NCBI GenBank assembly: GCA_965222205.1
Contig: OZ244932.1
Span: forward strand, 248,001-312,000
Source of the DNA: RHLJ01 sp965222205
GTDB taxonomy: Bacteria; Bacteroidota; Rhodothermia; Balneolales; Balneolaceae
Reading direction: 5' to 3'
DNA length: 64,000 nt
The notes beneath the pieces were generated by a model. That model searched no databases and had not been told where the DNA came from. It saw only the letters and a program-made list of their open reading frames with translations. Shown piece by piece: positions 1-9,036 of this stretch. The position numbers and the translations under genes were made by a program. How positions within the stretch are numbered: the stretch's first letter is position 1; the number at the start of each line of letters is the position of its first letter.

Positions 1-50
1 CAGATTTTGTAAATAGCGCCAACTAATCTAAAAAATGTGAGGGTGGGAAA

Positions 51-3000
51 ATGAAAAAAGTATGCTTTAAAGGGTCGTTGATAATGCTGGTTGCTATGCT
101 ATTATCACCAGTTATGTTATTTGCTCAGGATGAAGAAAAAGAAGAAGAAAAGTGGGAGGTAACGGAACCCAGAGGAGAAACCCGGGAGATTTCTTTCTCT
201 ACGGATGAAGGAACCTGGATGTCGCTGGATATCTCCCCGGATGAGGAGTGGATTTACTTCGACTTAATGGGGCATATATACCGACTTCCATCAGAAGGAG
301 GTAAAGCTGAAAATTTAACTGACACTACAGGGATTGCATTAAATTTTCACCCCGCAATTTCTCCTGATGGTGCTCAAATCGCCTTCATTTCTGATCGAAG
401 TGGGCAAAGTAACTTGTGGGTAATGAATGCCGATGGTTCTGATCCTAAGCAAGTGTTCAAAGAAGGAATGGTGAGAGCGGTAACCCCGGAGTGGAGTAAT
501 GATGGAGAATATATTTTTGTGCGTAGACAAAGTCTTTCAGGTGGTGGGTCAGGGATATGGATGTATCATAAAGATGGCGGCCAAGGCATAGAAGTGGCAG
601 AAGGAGTCTGGCCTTCAGTTTCAGATGTGGACTCATATCTTTATTACTATGATGCAGTGGGGTCGCGGCCGGGAATTGGCTTGAATGATGCGCTTAAAGG
701 CTACAATCAACTTTTTCGTAAAGACTTGAAAACGGGAGACGTGATTGAGATTACCAATGGAGTAGCAGCTCAGCAAATAAGAAGTTCGAGTGGAGGCGGC
801 TATGCAGGAGAGGTTTCACCAGATGGGAGATATATTGCCTTCGCCCGTCAGATTCCAAGTGGAACAATCAATTACCGGGGACACGAATTTGGACCCAGAA
901 CAGCACTTTGGCTAAGGGACCTTCACACTGGTTCAGAGCGATTGATCATGGACCCTATCGATCGGGACATGACGGAAACCATCAAAGTACTTCGGGATTT
1001 GCCGGGATACACCTGGAGTAAAGATGGACGACACATCTATATTTCACAAGGTGGTAAAATCCGAAAACTGGAAGTGGAATCTGGTGAAGTCAGGACGATT
1101 CCTTTTGAAGCAGATATCCACCGGGTAATTTCGGAGCAGGCTTATCATAAGTTCGAAGTCCCTTTTGATGAGTTTGAAGCAAAGTTTTTACGATGGTATG
1201 CACTTTCTCCTGATGGAAGCAAGGCTGCATTTCAGGCAATTGGCAGAATTTGGGTGATGGATGTTCCGAATGGAACTCCTCGCAGACTAACAAGGGACAA
1301 TTTTGAGCCTTTCGAATTTTCGCCAAGTTGGTCACCGGATAGTCGTTCGATTGCTTTTGCAAGCTGGGAAGACATAAATGGAGGTAAACTCTGGAAAGCT
1401 GATGTCCGGAATAGCAGGACTACTGAATTGACTAAGGAATTCGGAGAATATCTGCATCCCGCATGGAGTAGAGATGGCTCAAAAATTATAGCGATAAAAG
1501 GGTCAGGAACAACGTACAGAGGAAGAACTCTTGCGTGGAATCCTTGGTATGATCTTGTGGAGTTGAGTTCAGATGGGAAAAGTGAACGAGCAGTAAAGAG
1601 GATAGAGAATCATGGAAGTACTCGTGCTCAATTGGCTCGCCCTTTCTATGGCCCTGAAAACAGAGTGTTCTTTCAGGAGCCCGTTGATAATGAAATGAAT
1701 TTAAAATCAGTTCGAAGTGACGGTTCTGATGAAGTCATCCACGTTTCTATAGAAGATGGAGATGAGATCATGCTCTCTCCTGATGGGAAGAATGTAGCGA
1801 TTACGGAAGGAATGAATGTCTATCTGATGCCTCTTCCTTTCATGCGTACGAACAGCGAACCGATCGACATCAATAAAAAGAATGGAAAGTTTCCTGTAAA
1901 ACAGCTTTCCAAAACCGGTGGAATGTTTCCTACCTGGGTAGATGGTAATACGGTCACTTATGGAAGTGCAAATATGCTCTACAAGTATAATTTGAGTTCT
2001 GAAGAAACCGACAGCATTAAAATCAATCTGGTAGTAGAGAAAGATAAGGCAGCGGGATCGATTGCGTTAACCAATGCCCGCATCATCACAGTAAACGAAA
2101 ACGATGAAGTGATTGAGTCGGGAAGTGTTGTCGCCGTTGATGGTCGAATAACCTGTGTGGGAGATTGTGACATTTCAAATGTAGATGAGGTGATTGATGC
2201 GTCCGGTAAAACCATTATGCCGGGACTCATTGATATGCACGCTCATCATTACCGTGAGTATCAAGGAATTATGCCAAAAAAGAGTTTTGAAACAGCAATC
2301 TATCTTGCCTTTGGAGTTACAACCAATCTTGATAATTCCATGTGGTCTCAGAACGTATTTCCTACAGCTGAACTAATTGATGCCGGGGAAATATTAGGTC
2401 CCAGAACCTTCAGTACCGGTGATCCACTGTATCGTGGAGATGGGACGAATCAAAATGATCTGACAAGCTATGAAGTAGCTGAAGAAAATATCCACCGTCT
2501 GAAATCTTTCGGGGCGGTTTCATTAAAACAGTATCTACAGCCTCGAAGAGATCAAAGACAATGGGTTACCGATATCGCCCGGAAAGAAGGGTTAATGGTT
2601 ACTACCGAAGGTGGTGATTTAATGTACAACTTGGGAATGACGATGGATGGTCATACTGCCTTCGAGCATCCAATGAGTTATGGGATCATTTATAAAGATG
2701 CGTCAATGTTCTTTGGTAAAGCAAAAATGGTGTATTCGCCAACGTATATGGTTGGTGGAACTGGTCCATGGAATGAAGAATTTTATTATCAGCGTGAGAA
2801 TGTTTGGGAAAATGAGAAAATGCAAAGGTTTCTTCCGTGGCGACAATTACTTCCTCATACAAGAAGAAGAATGCTTCGTCCGGTCTCAGACTATGGATTT
2901 CCTTTAATCGCAGAAGCCCTCAAAGATGTAATTGAAGCAGGAGGGTACGGTGCCATTGGGTCTCATGGACAAATTCACGGAATTTCGAGTCACTGGGAGC

Positions 3001-3326
3001 TTTGGATGACTGCCGCCGGAATGAGCAATCTTCAGGCTATTCGGGTAGCAACCTATCACGGAGCTTACTTCCTTGGAATGCAGGATGATTTGGGTTCTTT
3101 GGAAGTTGGAAAGATTGCAGATTTACTGCTGATCAACTCAAATCCACTGGATGACATCGAAAATACTTTGGATATGCTGTACGTGATGAAGGATGGAAAA
3201 CTGTATGAGGCTGCAACACTCAATGAGGTGTGGCCCGAACAAAAAGAATTCGGCCCCTATTATTGGGTGGATGAAGACGCTCTGAAATCAGACTCGATTC
3301 CTACCGATTATTGGGATAATCACTAG
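51..3326 (+). CDS. Exported TolB-like propeller / amidohydrolase fusion
   Basis: This 1091-residue protein starts with a signal peptide (residues 1-25, ending near LFAQ). PD40/TolB-type propeller repeats follow at about 60-650, seen as recurring SPDG and WSPDS motifs. A C-terminal amidohydrolase domain spans about 670-1065. The metal-binding HAHH lies near residue 730, a further His-rich stretch (SHGQIHG) near 970, and the usual amidohydrolase ending GKIADLLLI near 1035. The family is thought to act on imides, dipeptides or similar compounds in the periplasm, but the substrate cannot be read here. A GAGGG ribosome-binding site at 39-43 precedes the ATG. The gene stands alone and ends at a strong hairpin terminator. 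Confidence 0.9.
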   Translation: MKKVCFKGSLIMLVAMLLSPVMLFAQDEEKEEEKWEVTEPRGETREISFSTDEGTWMSLDISPDEEWIYFDLMGHIYRLPSEGGKAENLTDTTGIALNFHPAISPDGAQIAFISDRSGQSNLWVMNADGSDPKQVFKEGMVRAVTPEWSNDGEYIFVRRQSLSGGGSGIWMYHKDGGQGIEVAEGVWPSVSDVDSYLYYYDAVGSRPGIGLNDALKGYNQLFRKDLKTGDVIEITNGVAAQQIRSSSGGGYAGEVSPDGRYIAFARQIPSGTINYRGHEFGPRTALWLRDLHTGSERLIMDPIDRDMTETIKVLRDLPGYTWSKDGRHIYISQGGKIRKLEVESGEVRTIPFEADIHRVISEQAYHKFEVPFDEFEAKFLRWYALSPDGSKAAFQAIGRIWVMDVPNGTPRRLTRDNFEPFEFSPSWSPDSRSIAFASWEDINGGKLWKADVRNSRTTELTKEFGEYLHPAWSRDGSKIIAIKGSGTTYRGRTLAWNPWYDLVELSSDGKSERAVKRIENHGSTRAQLARPFYGPENRVFFQEPVDNEMNLKSVRSDGSDEVIHVSIEDGDEIMLSPDGKNVAITEGMNVYLMPLPFMRTNSEPIDINKKNGKFPVKQLSKTGGMFPTWVDGNTVTYGSANMLYKYNLSSEETDSIKINLVVEKDKAAGSIALTNARIITVNENDEVIESGSVVAVDGRITCVGDCDISNVDEVIDASGKTIMPGLIDMHAHHYREYQGIMPKKSFETAIYLAFGVTTNLDNSMWSQNVFPTAELIDAGEILGPRTFSTGDPLYRGDGTNQNDLTSYEVAEENIHRLKSFGAVSLKQYLQPRRDQRQWVTDIARKEGLMVTTEGGDLMYNLGMTMDGHTAFEHPMSYGIIYKDASMFFGKAKMVYSPTYMVGGTGPWNEEFYYQRENVWENEKMQRFLPWRQLLPHTRRRMLRPVSDYGFPLIAEALKDVIEAGGYGAIGSHGQIHGISSHWELWMTAAGMSNLQAIRVATYHGAYFLGMQDDLGSLEVGKIADLLLINSNPLDDIENTLDMLYVMKDGKLYEAATLNEVWPEQKEFGPYYWVDEDALKSDSIPTDYWDNH

Positions 3327-3332
3327 TCTTTT

Positions 3333-3360
3333 AAAAGCCGTTCCTTTGAGCGGCTTTTTT
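3333..3360. terminator. Bidirectional hairpin terminator between convergent genes
   Basis: A perfect 8-bp stem (AAAAGCCG at 3333-3340 with CGGCTTTT at 3351-3358) encloses a 10-nt loop and is followed by T residues. It sits 6 nt after the amidohydrolase stop and touches the stop codon of the minus-strand gene at 3359, so it can serve both. Confidence 0.85.
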
Positions 3361-3646
3361 ATTTCATACAGAAAAAGTGATGGTGATGATGCCCGAAAAT
3401 CAAATCGCTGGCATAAGGCTCAGCGTATGCGACTCCGGCAGCTAACAGTAAAACTACAATAAGCCCGGTTTTTCTCCGTGTTTGTTTCTCAGAGTTTTTG
3501 AATGTCCACGCGATAAAAGCGAAGATTCCCACGATGGCGATTTTAAATAAACGCTGTTCCCAGCTCAGATAAGGATTAAATCCTCCGATGATCCACAGAA
3601 AAAGAAGGGAAGCTCCGGTTAAGAAAAAAGGATTAGAGTTTTTCAT
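3359..3646 (-). CDS. Small membrane protein with His-rich tail
   Basis: This 95-residue protein of no recognised family has three hydrophobic segments, at about residues 7-22, 32-50 and 60-75. It ends in a polar tail holding five consecutive His, FF and Cys. The tail could bind metal, but this is only inferred from composition. It is convergent with the amidohydrolase and shares its terminator. A second small membrane protein lies just upstream on the same strand. Confidence 0.65.
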   Translation of the reverse strand: MKNSNPFFLTGASLLFLWIIGGFNPYLSWEQRLFKIAIVGIFAFIAWTFKNSEKQTRRKTGLIVVLLLAAGVAYAEPYASDLIFGHHHHHFFCMK

Positions 3647-3692
3647 GGTAGTGATGGTTTGTTAAGCAGACTAGTTAGTCACGAACACAAAC

Positions 3693-3724
3693 AAAAAAGG
3701 TTTCGCCCTGTCAAGAGCGAAACC
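3693..3724 (-). terminator. Rho-independent terminator of the 61-residue membrane protein gene
   Basis: An 8-bp perfect stem (GGTTTCGC 3699-3706 with GCGAAACC 3717-3724) is followed on the minus strand by six T residues (the A run at 3693-3698). Confidence 0.85.
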
Positions 3725-3755
3725 TAATCCCAAGGTTGGGAATTTAACTAACTAA

Positions 3756-3941
3756 TTAACTAATCTTTTCGAGAAGCATTGTTTTAGCTTCCCGTAACAC
3801 TAAGCCCGTTGCGAAAATAAGACCAACAAAAACAGCTTTTACAGCCATTTCTACGATGGTGAGATCTGGCGATAAGCCGCCTAAAATTCCAAAAAGGGTG
3901 ACGCTTGCTACGATGATAAAGATGTACTTTGCAATTTCCAT
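3756..3941 (-). CDS. Small two-helix membrane protein
   Basis: This 61-residue protein begins MEIAKYIF and has two hydrophobic stretches, at about residues 4-22 and 33-50, separated by a short polar loop. The open frame extends 13 codons further upstream to 3980. I prefer the ATG at 3941 because the upstream extension is basic and would disrupt the hydrophobic N-terminus. The family is not recognised. The gene ends 30 nt before a clear terminator, so it is probably a single transcription unit. Confidence 0.6.
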   Translation of the reverse strand: MEIAKYIFIIVASVTLFGILGGLSPDLTIVEMAVKAVFVGLIFATGLVLREAKTMLLEKIS

Positions 3942-4048
3942 GATGTAATACCTGAGGATTAATTTTTTCTCGATGACCACTTGTATGACGAGACCCGGAA
4001 AGTAAAAGTGACAGCGATTTTTAAGAAAAGGCAGTTTTTTGAGAGATT

Positions 4049-4999
4049 TTACATCTTCTTAACATCTTTGCGCCAAAAACCGGCGAGGATGGAGCCGGAA
4101 ATGTTCTGAATAATACTAAAGAGAGCCGGAGCAAGTCCCATAGTAGCGAGTTTACCCATTTCTACGGCGATGCCCGAAGCTAATCCAGAGTTTTGCATTC
4201 CCACTTCGAATGCTATGGTTCTGGCAGATTTTTTATCCATCCCCAAAAAAGTAGTAATCCAGTAACCGAGCGTGTATCCAATGATATTGTGCAAAGTCAC
4301 AATTCCAATCAATAAAAAGCCAATAGAAAGGAGAGAATCCCTTCCCGAAGCAGTAATTATTGCAATGATAAGAGCGATTCCACCCATCGAGATTACAGGC
4401 ATTATTTTCTCAAGTCTTTTAAATCGCTCATAGAAAAAGTGGTTGAAGGCTAATCCGGCTATAATTGGCAGAAGTACAATTTTAGTAATACTCCAAAGCA
4501 TGGCCCAAACATCAATAGGTACATAACTGCTGGCAAGCAGCTTCATTAAAACCGGAGTTAAGAAGGGAGCAAAAATAGTAGCAAATGCTGTGAGTGTGAT
4601 GGAAAGAGCCACATTCGATTTGGAAATATAGCTCATGACATTGGAAGCTAAACCACTTGGGGAGGAACCAACCAAAATTACTCCGGCAGCAATTTCATTT
4701 GGTAATCCGGCCATTAAAACTAAGAGTACGCCTACAAAAGGCATGATAGTGAATTGGCAAAGTAACCCGGCAAGAATAGCTTTTGGCATTTTAACAACTC
4801 CGGCAAAGTCATGGATGCTCATCGTTGTACCCATTCCAAACATAATGAGCATGAGGAGTGGAATAATTAACGAACTTACCTTAAAGTCGCCCCAGCTTGT
4901 GAAATGTTGCGGGAATAACATTGCCCAAATCACAGTTAGAATAACAGCAAGAGTAAATGCGAGGTTTTTGAACTGAATTTTTTGAGGTTGTTTTTCCAT
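4049..4999 (-). CDS. Bile acid:sodium symporter (BASS) family transporter
   Basis: This is an inner-membrane secondary transporter of 316 residues with about nine to ten hydrophobic helices. Two family motifs are visible: GSSPSGLASNVM in the first half and EVGMQNSGLASG in the second. These are the unwound crossing helices that bind substrate and sodium in BASS proteins. Bacterial members move bile acids, pantoate, pyruvate or other organic anions, and the substrate cannot be assigned here. The ATG at 4999 is used. A TTG at 5026 preceded by GTGAGG would add nine residues and cannot be excluded. It is followed upstream, same strand, by a VOC gene. Confidence 0.88.
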   Translation of the reverse strand: MEKQPQKIQFKNLAFTLAVILTVIWAMLFPQHFTSWGDFKVSSLIIPLLMLIMFGMGTTMSIHDFAGVVKMPKAILAGLLCQFTIMPFVGVLLVLMAGLPNEIAAGVILVGSSPSGLASNVMSYISKSNVALSITLTAFATIFAPFLTPVLMKLLASSYVPIDVWAMLWSITKIVLLPIIAGLAFNHFFYERFKRLEKIMPVISMGGIALIIAIITASGRDSLLSIGFLLIGIVTLHNIIGYTLGYWITTFLGMDKKSARTIAFEVGMQNSGLASGIAVEMGKLATMGLAPALFSIIQNISGSILAGFWRKDVKKM

Positions 5000-5039
5000 C
5001 CGATTAATTTCGGGTGATAATACCAAACCTCACATTCTC

Positions 5040-5468
5040 TTACCCCATTAAATTCAGTGCATCTTCGGTTCCCATTTTCTCATACTCCTCATCATTTGGT
5101 TCCCAGAGTTCGATTTTGTAGCCGTTTGGATCCATGATCCAGCCGAATTTACCATACTCGAAGCTTTCCATTTCGCCGACCACTTCCACCCCTTCTTCTT
5201 TCAGGGTTTTGAGCAATTCTTCAAGATTCTCAACCCGGTAATTGATCATTGATTCTTTCTCACTAGGATTGAAATACTTCGTAGTGTTACTGAAAGGTCC
5301 CCAGGCGGTAAATCCTTTTTTTGTTGGGTCTTCTGCCTTGTACCATTCAAAAGTACCTCCCCATTTACCCGATTCAATTCCTAAATGCTGTTGATACCAT
5401 TGCTTAGTAGCTTCGGGGTCTTCACTTTTAAAGAAAACTCCTCCGATTCCAGTTACTCTTCGTTTCAT
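5040..5468 (-). CDS. VOC (glyoxalase/bleomycin-resistance fold) protein
   Basis: This 142-residue protein has the paired beta-alpha-beta-beta-beta modules of the vicinal-oxygen-chelate superfamily. The N-terminal half is GIGGVFFKSEDPEATKQWY. The C-terminal half ends in the family signature FGWIMDPNGYKIELWEP, whose Glu is the usual metal ligand. Members are dioxygenases, isomerases or drug-binding proteins, and no substrate is implied. It lies in a long run of minus-strand small genes, 15 nt from the next one upstream. Confidence 0.88.
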   Translation of the reverse strand: MKRRVTGIGGVFFKSEDPEATKQWYQQHLGIESGKWGGTFEWYKAEDPTKKGFTAWGPFSNTTKYFNPSEKESMINYRVENLEELLKTLKEEGVEVVGEMESFEYGKFGWIMDPNGYKIELWEPNDEEYEKMGTEDALNLMG

Positions 5469-5483
5469 AATAGTTGGTGTTGG

Positions 5484-5867
5484 TTAGTCTTTCTTTAAAT
5501 CCCCGGTAAAATAATCTGGTCGGTCTTCAAAGGTCTGTACCGAGATTCGGTAAGTATACTTCCCATTTTTGATTTTTGATTCCCCGACATAGTCGATGGG
5601 TTGCTGTACAAAATTGTTGGTATCAATAGAAAAGGAAGTGAAAAAGTAGCTGTAAGAGTAATCGTAAATTTTATAATCAGAAAACTCTCCCGGTTCCAGA
5701 GATTTATAAGTGAAATCCCCACCTCCAGTACTTATCCGTAAATTTTCAATAGCAAAAGAGCTGGTGTTTTGAACACGGATTTCAACTTCAGTGTCATCAT
5801 TCCCAACTACATTACAACCAGCGAAAATGAGTACAGATATAAAAAGGGAACCAATTATTTTTTTCAT
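5484..5867 (-). CDS. Small lipoprotein
   Basis: This 127-residue predicted lipoprotein begins MKKIIGSLF and has a lipobox ending FAGC at about residue 18. The mature part reads as a single beta-rich domain with alternating hydrophobic residues and several Tyr, ending in a short acidic tail. No family was recognised. An alternative frame in the same region is a shadow. Neighbours on the same strand are VOC proteins and exported small proteins. Confidence 0.75.
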   Translation of the reverse strand: MKKIIGSLFISVLIFAGCNVVGNDDTEVEIRVQNTSSFAIENLRISTGGGDFTYKSLEPGEFSDYKIYDYSYSYFFTSFSIDTNNFVQQPIDYVGESKIKNGKYTYRISVQTFEDRPDYFTGDLKKD

Positions 5868-5941
5868 GTTTGATGAGATTCGTTAATGACCAATTGCATT
5901 AACTCTGAACCATATTAAAAAGTATTTGAGCATAATTAGAA

Positions 5942-6298
5942 TTACTCGTTATGCTGGTCAAATAAAATCTGATTACCATCCGGGTCAGCAATACAGAAAT
6001 GGCAAGGTCCTTTTTCTTCTTGTATTGATGGGGATTCCATCAGGAACTCTACTTCTTTTTTTTTCAAATCCGCATGGATTGACCTGGCATCCTGGGGGTT
6101 AAAAGTGATGATATTCTCCTCGAACATATCCTGAAACAGTCCGATTTTGTAATCACCTCGTTGCATAATCAGCCATTTCTCCTCAACTGATCCGAATTCA
6201 GTTAAAGCCTCAAAACCAAGCTTCTCATAAAATTCTTTAGACGCTTTTATGTCTTTTACTGCCAGCGATAATGAGTGTATTCCAAATTCTTCTTTCAT
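5942..6298 (-). CDS. VOC family protein
   Basis: This 118-residue VOC-fold protein has an N-terminal HSLSLAVKDIKASKEFYEKL and a C-terminal CHFCIADPDGNQILFDQ, the typical DPDGN signature. The frame is open to 6364, but the ATG at 6298 is chosen. It lies 1 nt after the TAA of the upstream gene (6302-6300), giving tight translational coupling, and the conserved fold begins right after it. The function is a glyoxalase-like or antibiotic-binding activity that cannot be specified. Confidence 0.85.
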   Translation of the reverse strand: MKEEFGIHSLSLAVKDIKASKEFYEKLGFEALTEFGSVEEKWLIMQRGDYKIGLFQDMFEENIITFNPQDARSIHADLKKKEVEFLMESPSIQEEKGPCHFCIADPDGNQILFDQHNE

Positions 6299-6299
6299 A

Positions 6300-6767
6300 T
6301 TAGTCTTGTTTTCGTTGATAGGTTGCATTTCCAAATTGTGCGTACTCTCCATTCCTGAGTACAAAATCTTTCACCACAATTTCATCAGAAGTAAGCAGGG
6401 AATACTCAGTTTTTCCTTGTTCAAAGTCTGGTGTTCCCCAATTGATTATTAAACTATGTTCTTCAACTAATCCTGTTAGTGGGAATGAAACTCCACGGCT
6501 GTCTAGCCAATAGCCAGATACCGAGTCGCCTTCAATGTTATAATATCCATGAGCTACCATGCTGAAAGCTCCACTGTTCAGAGCATTTTCAAAGTTCAGT
6601 CGATAAAATTGTCCGTTTAATACTTGCTCCCATTCCATACTGAAAAAAGCATCCGAGTTATATAATGAACCGGAGCCTTCCCATTTCCCAAGAAAAGATT
6701 CAGGAACTTGAGCGTAGCCTGAGATGCTTAAGAAAACGGTAATCAAAATGAGAGCAAGTTTTTTCAT
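6300..6767 (-). CDS. Exported lipocalin-like (DUF1579-like) protein
   Basis: This 155-residue protein has a signal peptide ending GYAQ near residue 20. The mature part opens FLGKWEGSG and alternates hydrophobic and polar residues like a small beta-barrel. The pattern resembles DUF1579 and other heme/lipid-binding lipocalin-like families, but the match is weak. It is followed with 1 nt spacing by the VOC gene and preceded within 3 nt by a DUF6265 gene, so the three are probably one operon. Confidence 0.7.
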   Translation of the reverse strand: MKKLALILITVFLSISGYAQVPESFLGKWEGSGSLYNSDAFFSMEWEQVLNGQFYRLNFENALNSGAFSMVAHGYYNIEGDSVSGYWLDSRGVSFPLTGLVEEHSLIINWGTPDFEQGKTEYSLLTSDEIVVKDFVLRNGEYAQFGNATYQRKQD

Positions 6768-6769
6768 AG

Positions 6770-7216
6770 TTAATCAAATTTAGTTTTAGTCCACGCCCAT
6801 TGCATTGCTTTTTCGCCGGAAGCGTCTTCAATCCGGGCAGTAAGTGTATTTCCATTTCGCGAGTAGATAACTCTTTGAGGGAAGTCATTCTCCATATTTT
6901 CGAAGACTGCTTTTTTATTGTCTGACTCAGTTAATGTGAAAGGGGTGGGAGCCTGACCGCCCGGACTTGCCAGATAAACGATCTTGCCTTCCGACTCCAC
7001 AATTCTAATAAATTCGAACGAGCTACTTCCATTAGCATATATACCTCGGTTAACTCCCAGCATTACTCCTGCTTTTGGGGAAGTCCAGAGTTCTTCAACA
7101 GAATTTCCATTACCCTGTTGAACCCAATAACCTTTCATCCAGCTCAGATCGTCAAGCGTTTGAGCAGAAAGTAAAGTTGGAATAAAAAAGAGTGATGTAA
7201 TAATAATTGCTTTCAT
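6770..7216 (-). CDS. Exported DUF6265 family protein
   Basis: This 148-residue protein starts at the ATG at 7216, which gives a normal signal peptide (MKAIIITSLFFIPTLLSAQ). The longer frame to 7291 would bury it. The mature part shows the DUF6265 order: LSWMKGYW, EELWTSPKAGVMLGVNRG, FEFIRIVE, then NDFPQRVIYSRNGN. The family has a lipocalin-like beta-barrel look and no known activity. A second DUF6265 protein is encoded at 57548-58024. Its stop is 2 nt before the next gene. Confidence 0.85.
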   Translation of the reverse strand: MKAIIITSLFFIPTLLSAQTLDDLSWMKGYWVQQGNGNSVEELWTSPKAGVMLGVNRGIYANGSSSFEFIRIVESEGKIVYLASPGGQAPTPFTLTESDNKKAVFENMENDFPQRVIYSRNGNTLTARIEDASGEKAMQWAWTKTKFD

Positions 7217-7292
7217 AAGTAAATTTTTGAATTGAGATTGAACCTCAAAACTAAAATCAGCGACACGATATGTATTGGAAAAAACCGACATT

Positions 7293-8108
7293 TTAATTTT
7301 CCAAAGGTCGTTTCAGAAAGAAGTTCGCCATATTTTCATCTTCAAAAAAGTAAGTGGAAGGTTCTTCTCCCGTAAACTCCTGGAAATTGCTTATGAAATG
7401 AGACTGGTCATAAAACCCGCTTAGATGCGCCACTTCGCTCCAGGATAATTTTTGTTTTTGAATGAGCTTAAAGATGTGGTTAAACCGGATAAGCCTGGAA
7501 TAAAACTTTGGGGAAAGCCCTACATATTTGTTAAACAACCGTTCTAGTTTTCGTTCGCCAATCTTTAAAGCTGAAGTAAGCTCAGAAACTGAAATAACTC
7601 CATTCTCATTGAAAATCACTTCCAGGGCTTGTTCAATTAATCGAGAGTTGTTAGAGTCATCTTTCTTTTTGGTAGTAAAAAATTGATTCAGTGTATCTAC
7701 TTTTTCGAAATAGGGAGTAGGGGATAACAACACTTCAGAAATAAACTGGAATTCGGGTTCCAGGACGTAATCCAGATCTACTACTTCATCCGAATACGTT
7801 TGCATGTCAATGCCAAAAAGCTGAGTAATAGCTGCTGGTTTGAATTTTATGCCAATCATTCCTGAGCTCCCGGTATTCTCAAGCAGAAAGTGATTTCGGA
7901 TTTGCCCCGAAAGCAATTTTCGGCTTTGAAGCTCCCATACTCCTGAAAGATTAATCCGATAAGGATCGCGATAATGGAAAATAATCTCAGGAAAACCATC
8001 CGGAACAATCTTCTGTTGCCGGGGGGTACGATCGTTGCTTTCAATCACCCAATAGCAATCAATTAAATTGGAAAGAGAAAGTTCAGGTTCAATGCGATCG
8101 TACAACAT
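7293..8108 (-). CDS. AraC-family transcriptional regulator (DUF6597 N-terminus)
   Basis: This 271-residue regulator has an N-terminal DUF6597-type domain (opening with a LIDCYWVIE motif, later VPDGFPEIIFHY). A C-terminal AraC double helix-turn-helix spans about 165-265, with SELTSALKIGERKLERLF and the second helix SGFYDQSHFISNFQEFTG. It probably controls the surrounding small-gene cluster, which runs on the same strand with spacings of 10-80 nt. The effector is unknown. Confidence 0.9.
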   Translation of the reverse strand: MLYDRIEPELSLSNLIDCYWVIESNDRTPRQQKIVPDGFPEIIFHYRDPYRINLSGVWELQSRKLLSGQIRNHFLLENTGSSGMIGIKFKPAAITQLFGIDMQTYSDEVVDLDYVLEPEFQFISEVLLSPTPYFEKVDTLNQFFTTKKKDDSNNSRLIEQALEVIFNENGVISVSELTSALKIGERKLERLFNKYVGLSPKFYSRLIRFNHIFKLIQKQKLSWSEVAHLSGFYDQSHFISNFQEFTGEEPSTYFFEDENMANFFLKRPLEN

Positions 8109-8118
8109 AATGTTGAGG

Positions 8119-8553
8119 TTATTCTTTTTCTACAGCTGATTTAAAACTATCCAGATACTTTTGGCTTTGCTTTTTAAAAGCACCTCCCATAAAGAAGGAG
8201 ACAATTTTCATAAATCCTGAAAACTTAAACTCATTATAGTTAATTACTTTCGTCGTATTCTCATCGATTTCAGAGAAACCGAATTCTACTTTGTTAAGAA
8301 CTCCCGGGGCATCGTATTGGACCAAATATTTTTTGGGTAAATCGCTGATAAGTACGGTTTCTTTCATTTCCATAATTCTACCCTTCATATCAAATACAAA
8401 AATGGCTTCAGTTCCCACTTCACCTGCGCTACCTTTTGTAATTCTGTGCTCCTGCAGCCCTTCCATCCAAAGACTGTATTTACTGGTATCCCTGAAAAAG
8501 GAGATCACTTCCTGAAGGGGTTTATCAATAGTAGTTTCGAGCGTGTGGTTCAT
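8119..8553 (-). CDS. SRPBCC (START/Bet v1-like) family protein
   Basis: This 144-residue cytoplasmic protein has the polyketide-cyclase/SRPBCC pattern: an N-terminal strand (LETTIDKPLQEVISFFRD), W and G-rich central strands, and a long C-terminal helix (FKKQSQKYLDSFKSAVEK). Members bind lipids or small hydrophobic ligands. It lies 10 nt upstream of the AraC gene on the same strand and 22 nt downstream of the DUF1801 gene. Confidence 0.85.
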   Translation of the reverse strand: MNHTLETTIDKPLQEVISFFRDTSKYSLWMEGLQEHRITKGSAGEVGTEAIFVFDMKGRIMEMKETVLISDLPKKYLVQYDAPGVLNKVEFGFSEIDENTTKVINYNEFKFSGFMKIVSFFMGGAFKKQSQKYLDSFKSAVEKE

Positions 8554-8575
8554 TATACTTCAGTTTCGGGTTTAA

Positions 8576-9031
8576 TTATCGCTTTATGGCTTTTTCATAG
8601 ATATTAATCCACTCCTTAACCGTCATCTTGGTAGCGAGTTCAGCAATAAGTTCATAAGGAATTTGATCTGGCTTTTTGAAACGGATGCAGCTTTTTCCCA
8701 TATCCAGTTTAGTTTTTACATATTTAGGATATTCCTCAACAAACCAGTTCAGTAACTCTTCATTGGCGTAAATTCCGGAGTGATATAGAGCAATGAAGTT
8801 CTTCTGAGAAGCAATATTTATAAACGGAAGGGGAAGCTCGGGCGAGCAATGATATCCACCCGGATATAGGCTGTGTGGAACCACATATCCAATCATTCCG
8901 TAGTTAATACATTCTTCAAAACCTTCCGGTAGATTCTCAAGAATAACCTTTCTCAGTTTTTCCATTGGTTCCTTTCTTTCTGAGGGTATTTTTTCCAAAT
9001 ACTCTTCCGGGGTGTCAGCTTTAATTTGCAT
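8576..9031 (-). CDS. DUF1801 domain protein
   Basis: This 151-residue protein matches the DUF1801 (YdhG-like, iron-chaperone-related fold) pattern. It has TPEEYLEKIPSERKEPMEKL at the N-terminus, CINYGMIGYVVP in the middle and MGKSCIRFKKPDQIPYELI near the end. Physiological function is not known for this subgroup. It sits 5 nt after the DUF4199 gene and 22 nt before the SRPBCC gene, in the same direction. Confidence 0.88.
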   Translation of the reverse strand: MQIKADTPEEYLEKIPSERKEPMEKLRKVILENLPEGFEECINYGMIGYVVPHSLYPGGYHCSPELPLPFINIASQKNFIALYHSGIYANEELLNWFVEEYPKYVKTKLDMGKSCIRFKKPDQIPYELIAELATKMTVKEWINIYEKAIKR

Positions 9032-9036
9032 GGGTA

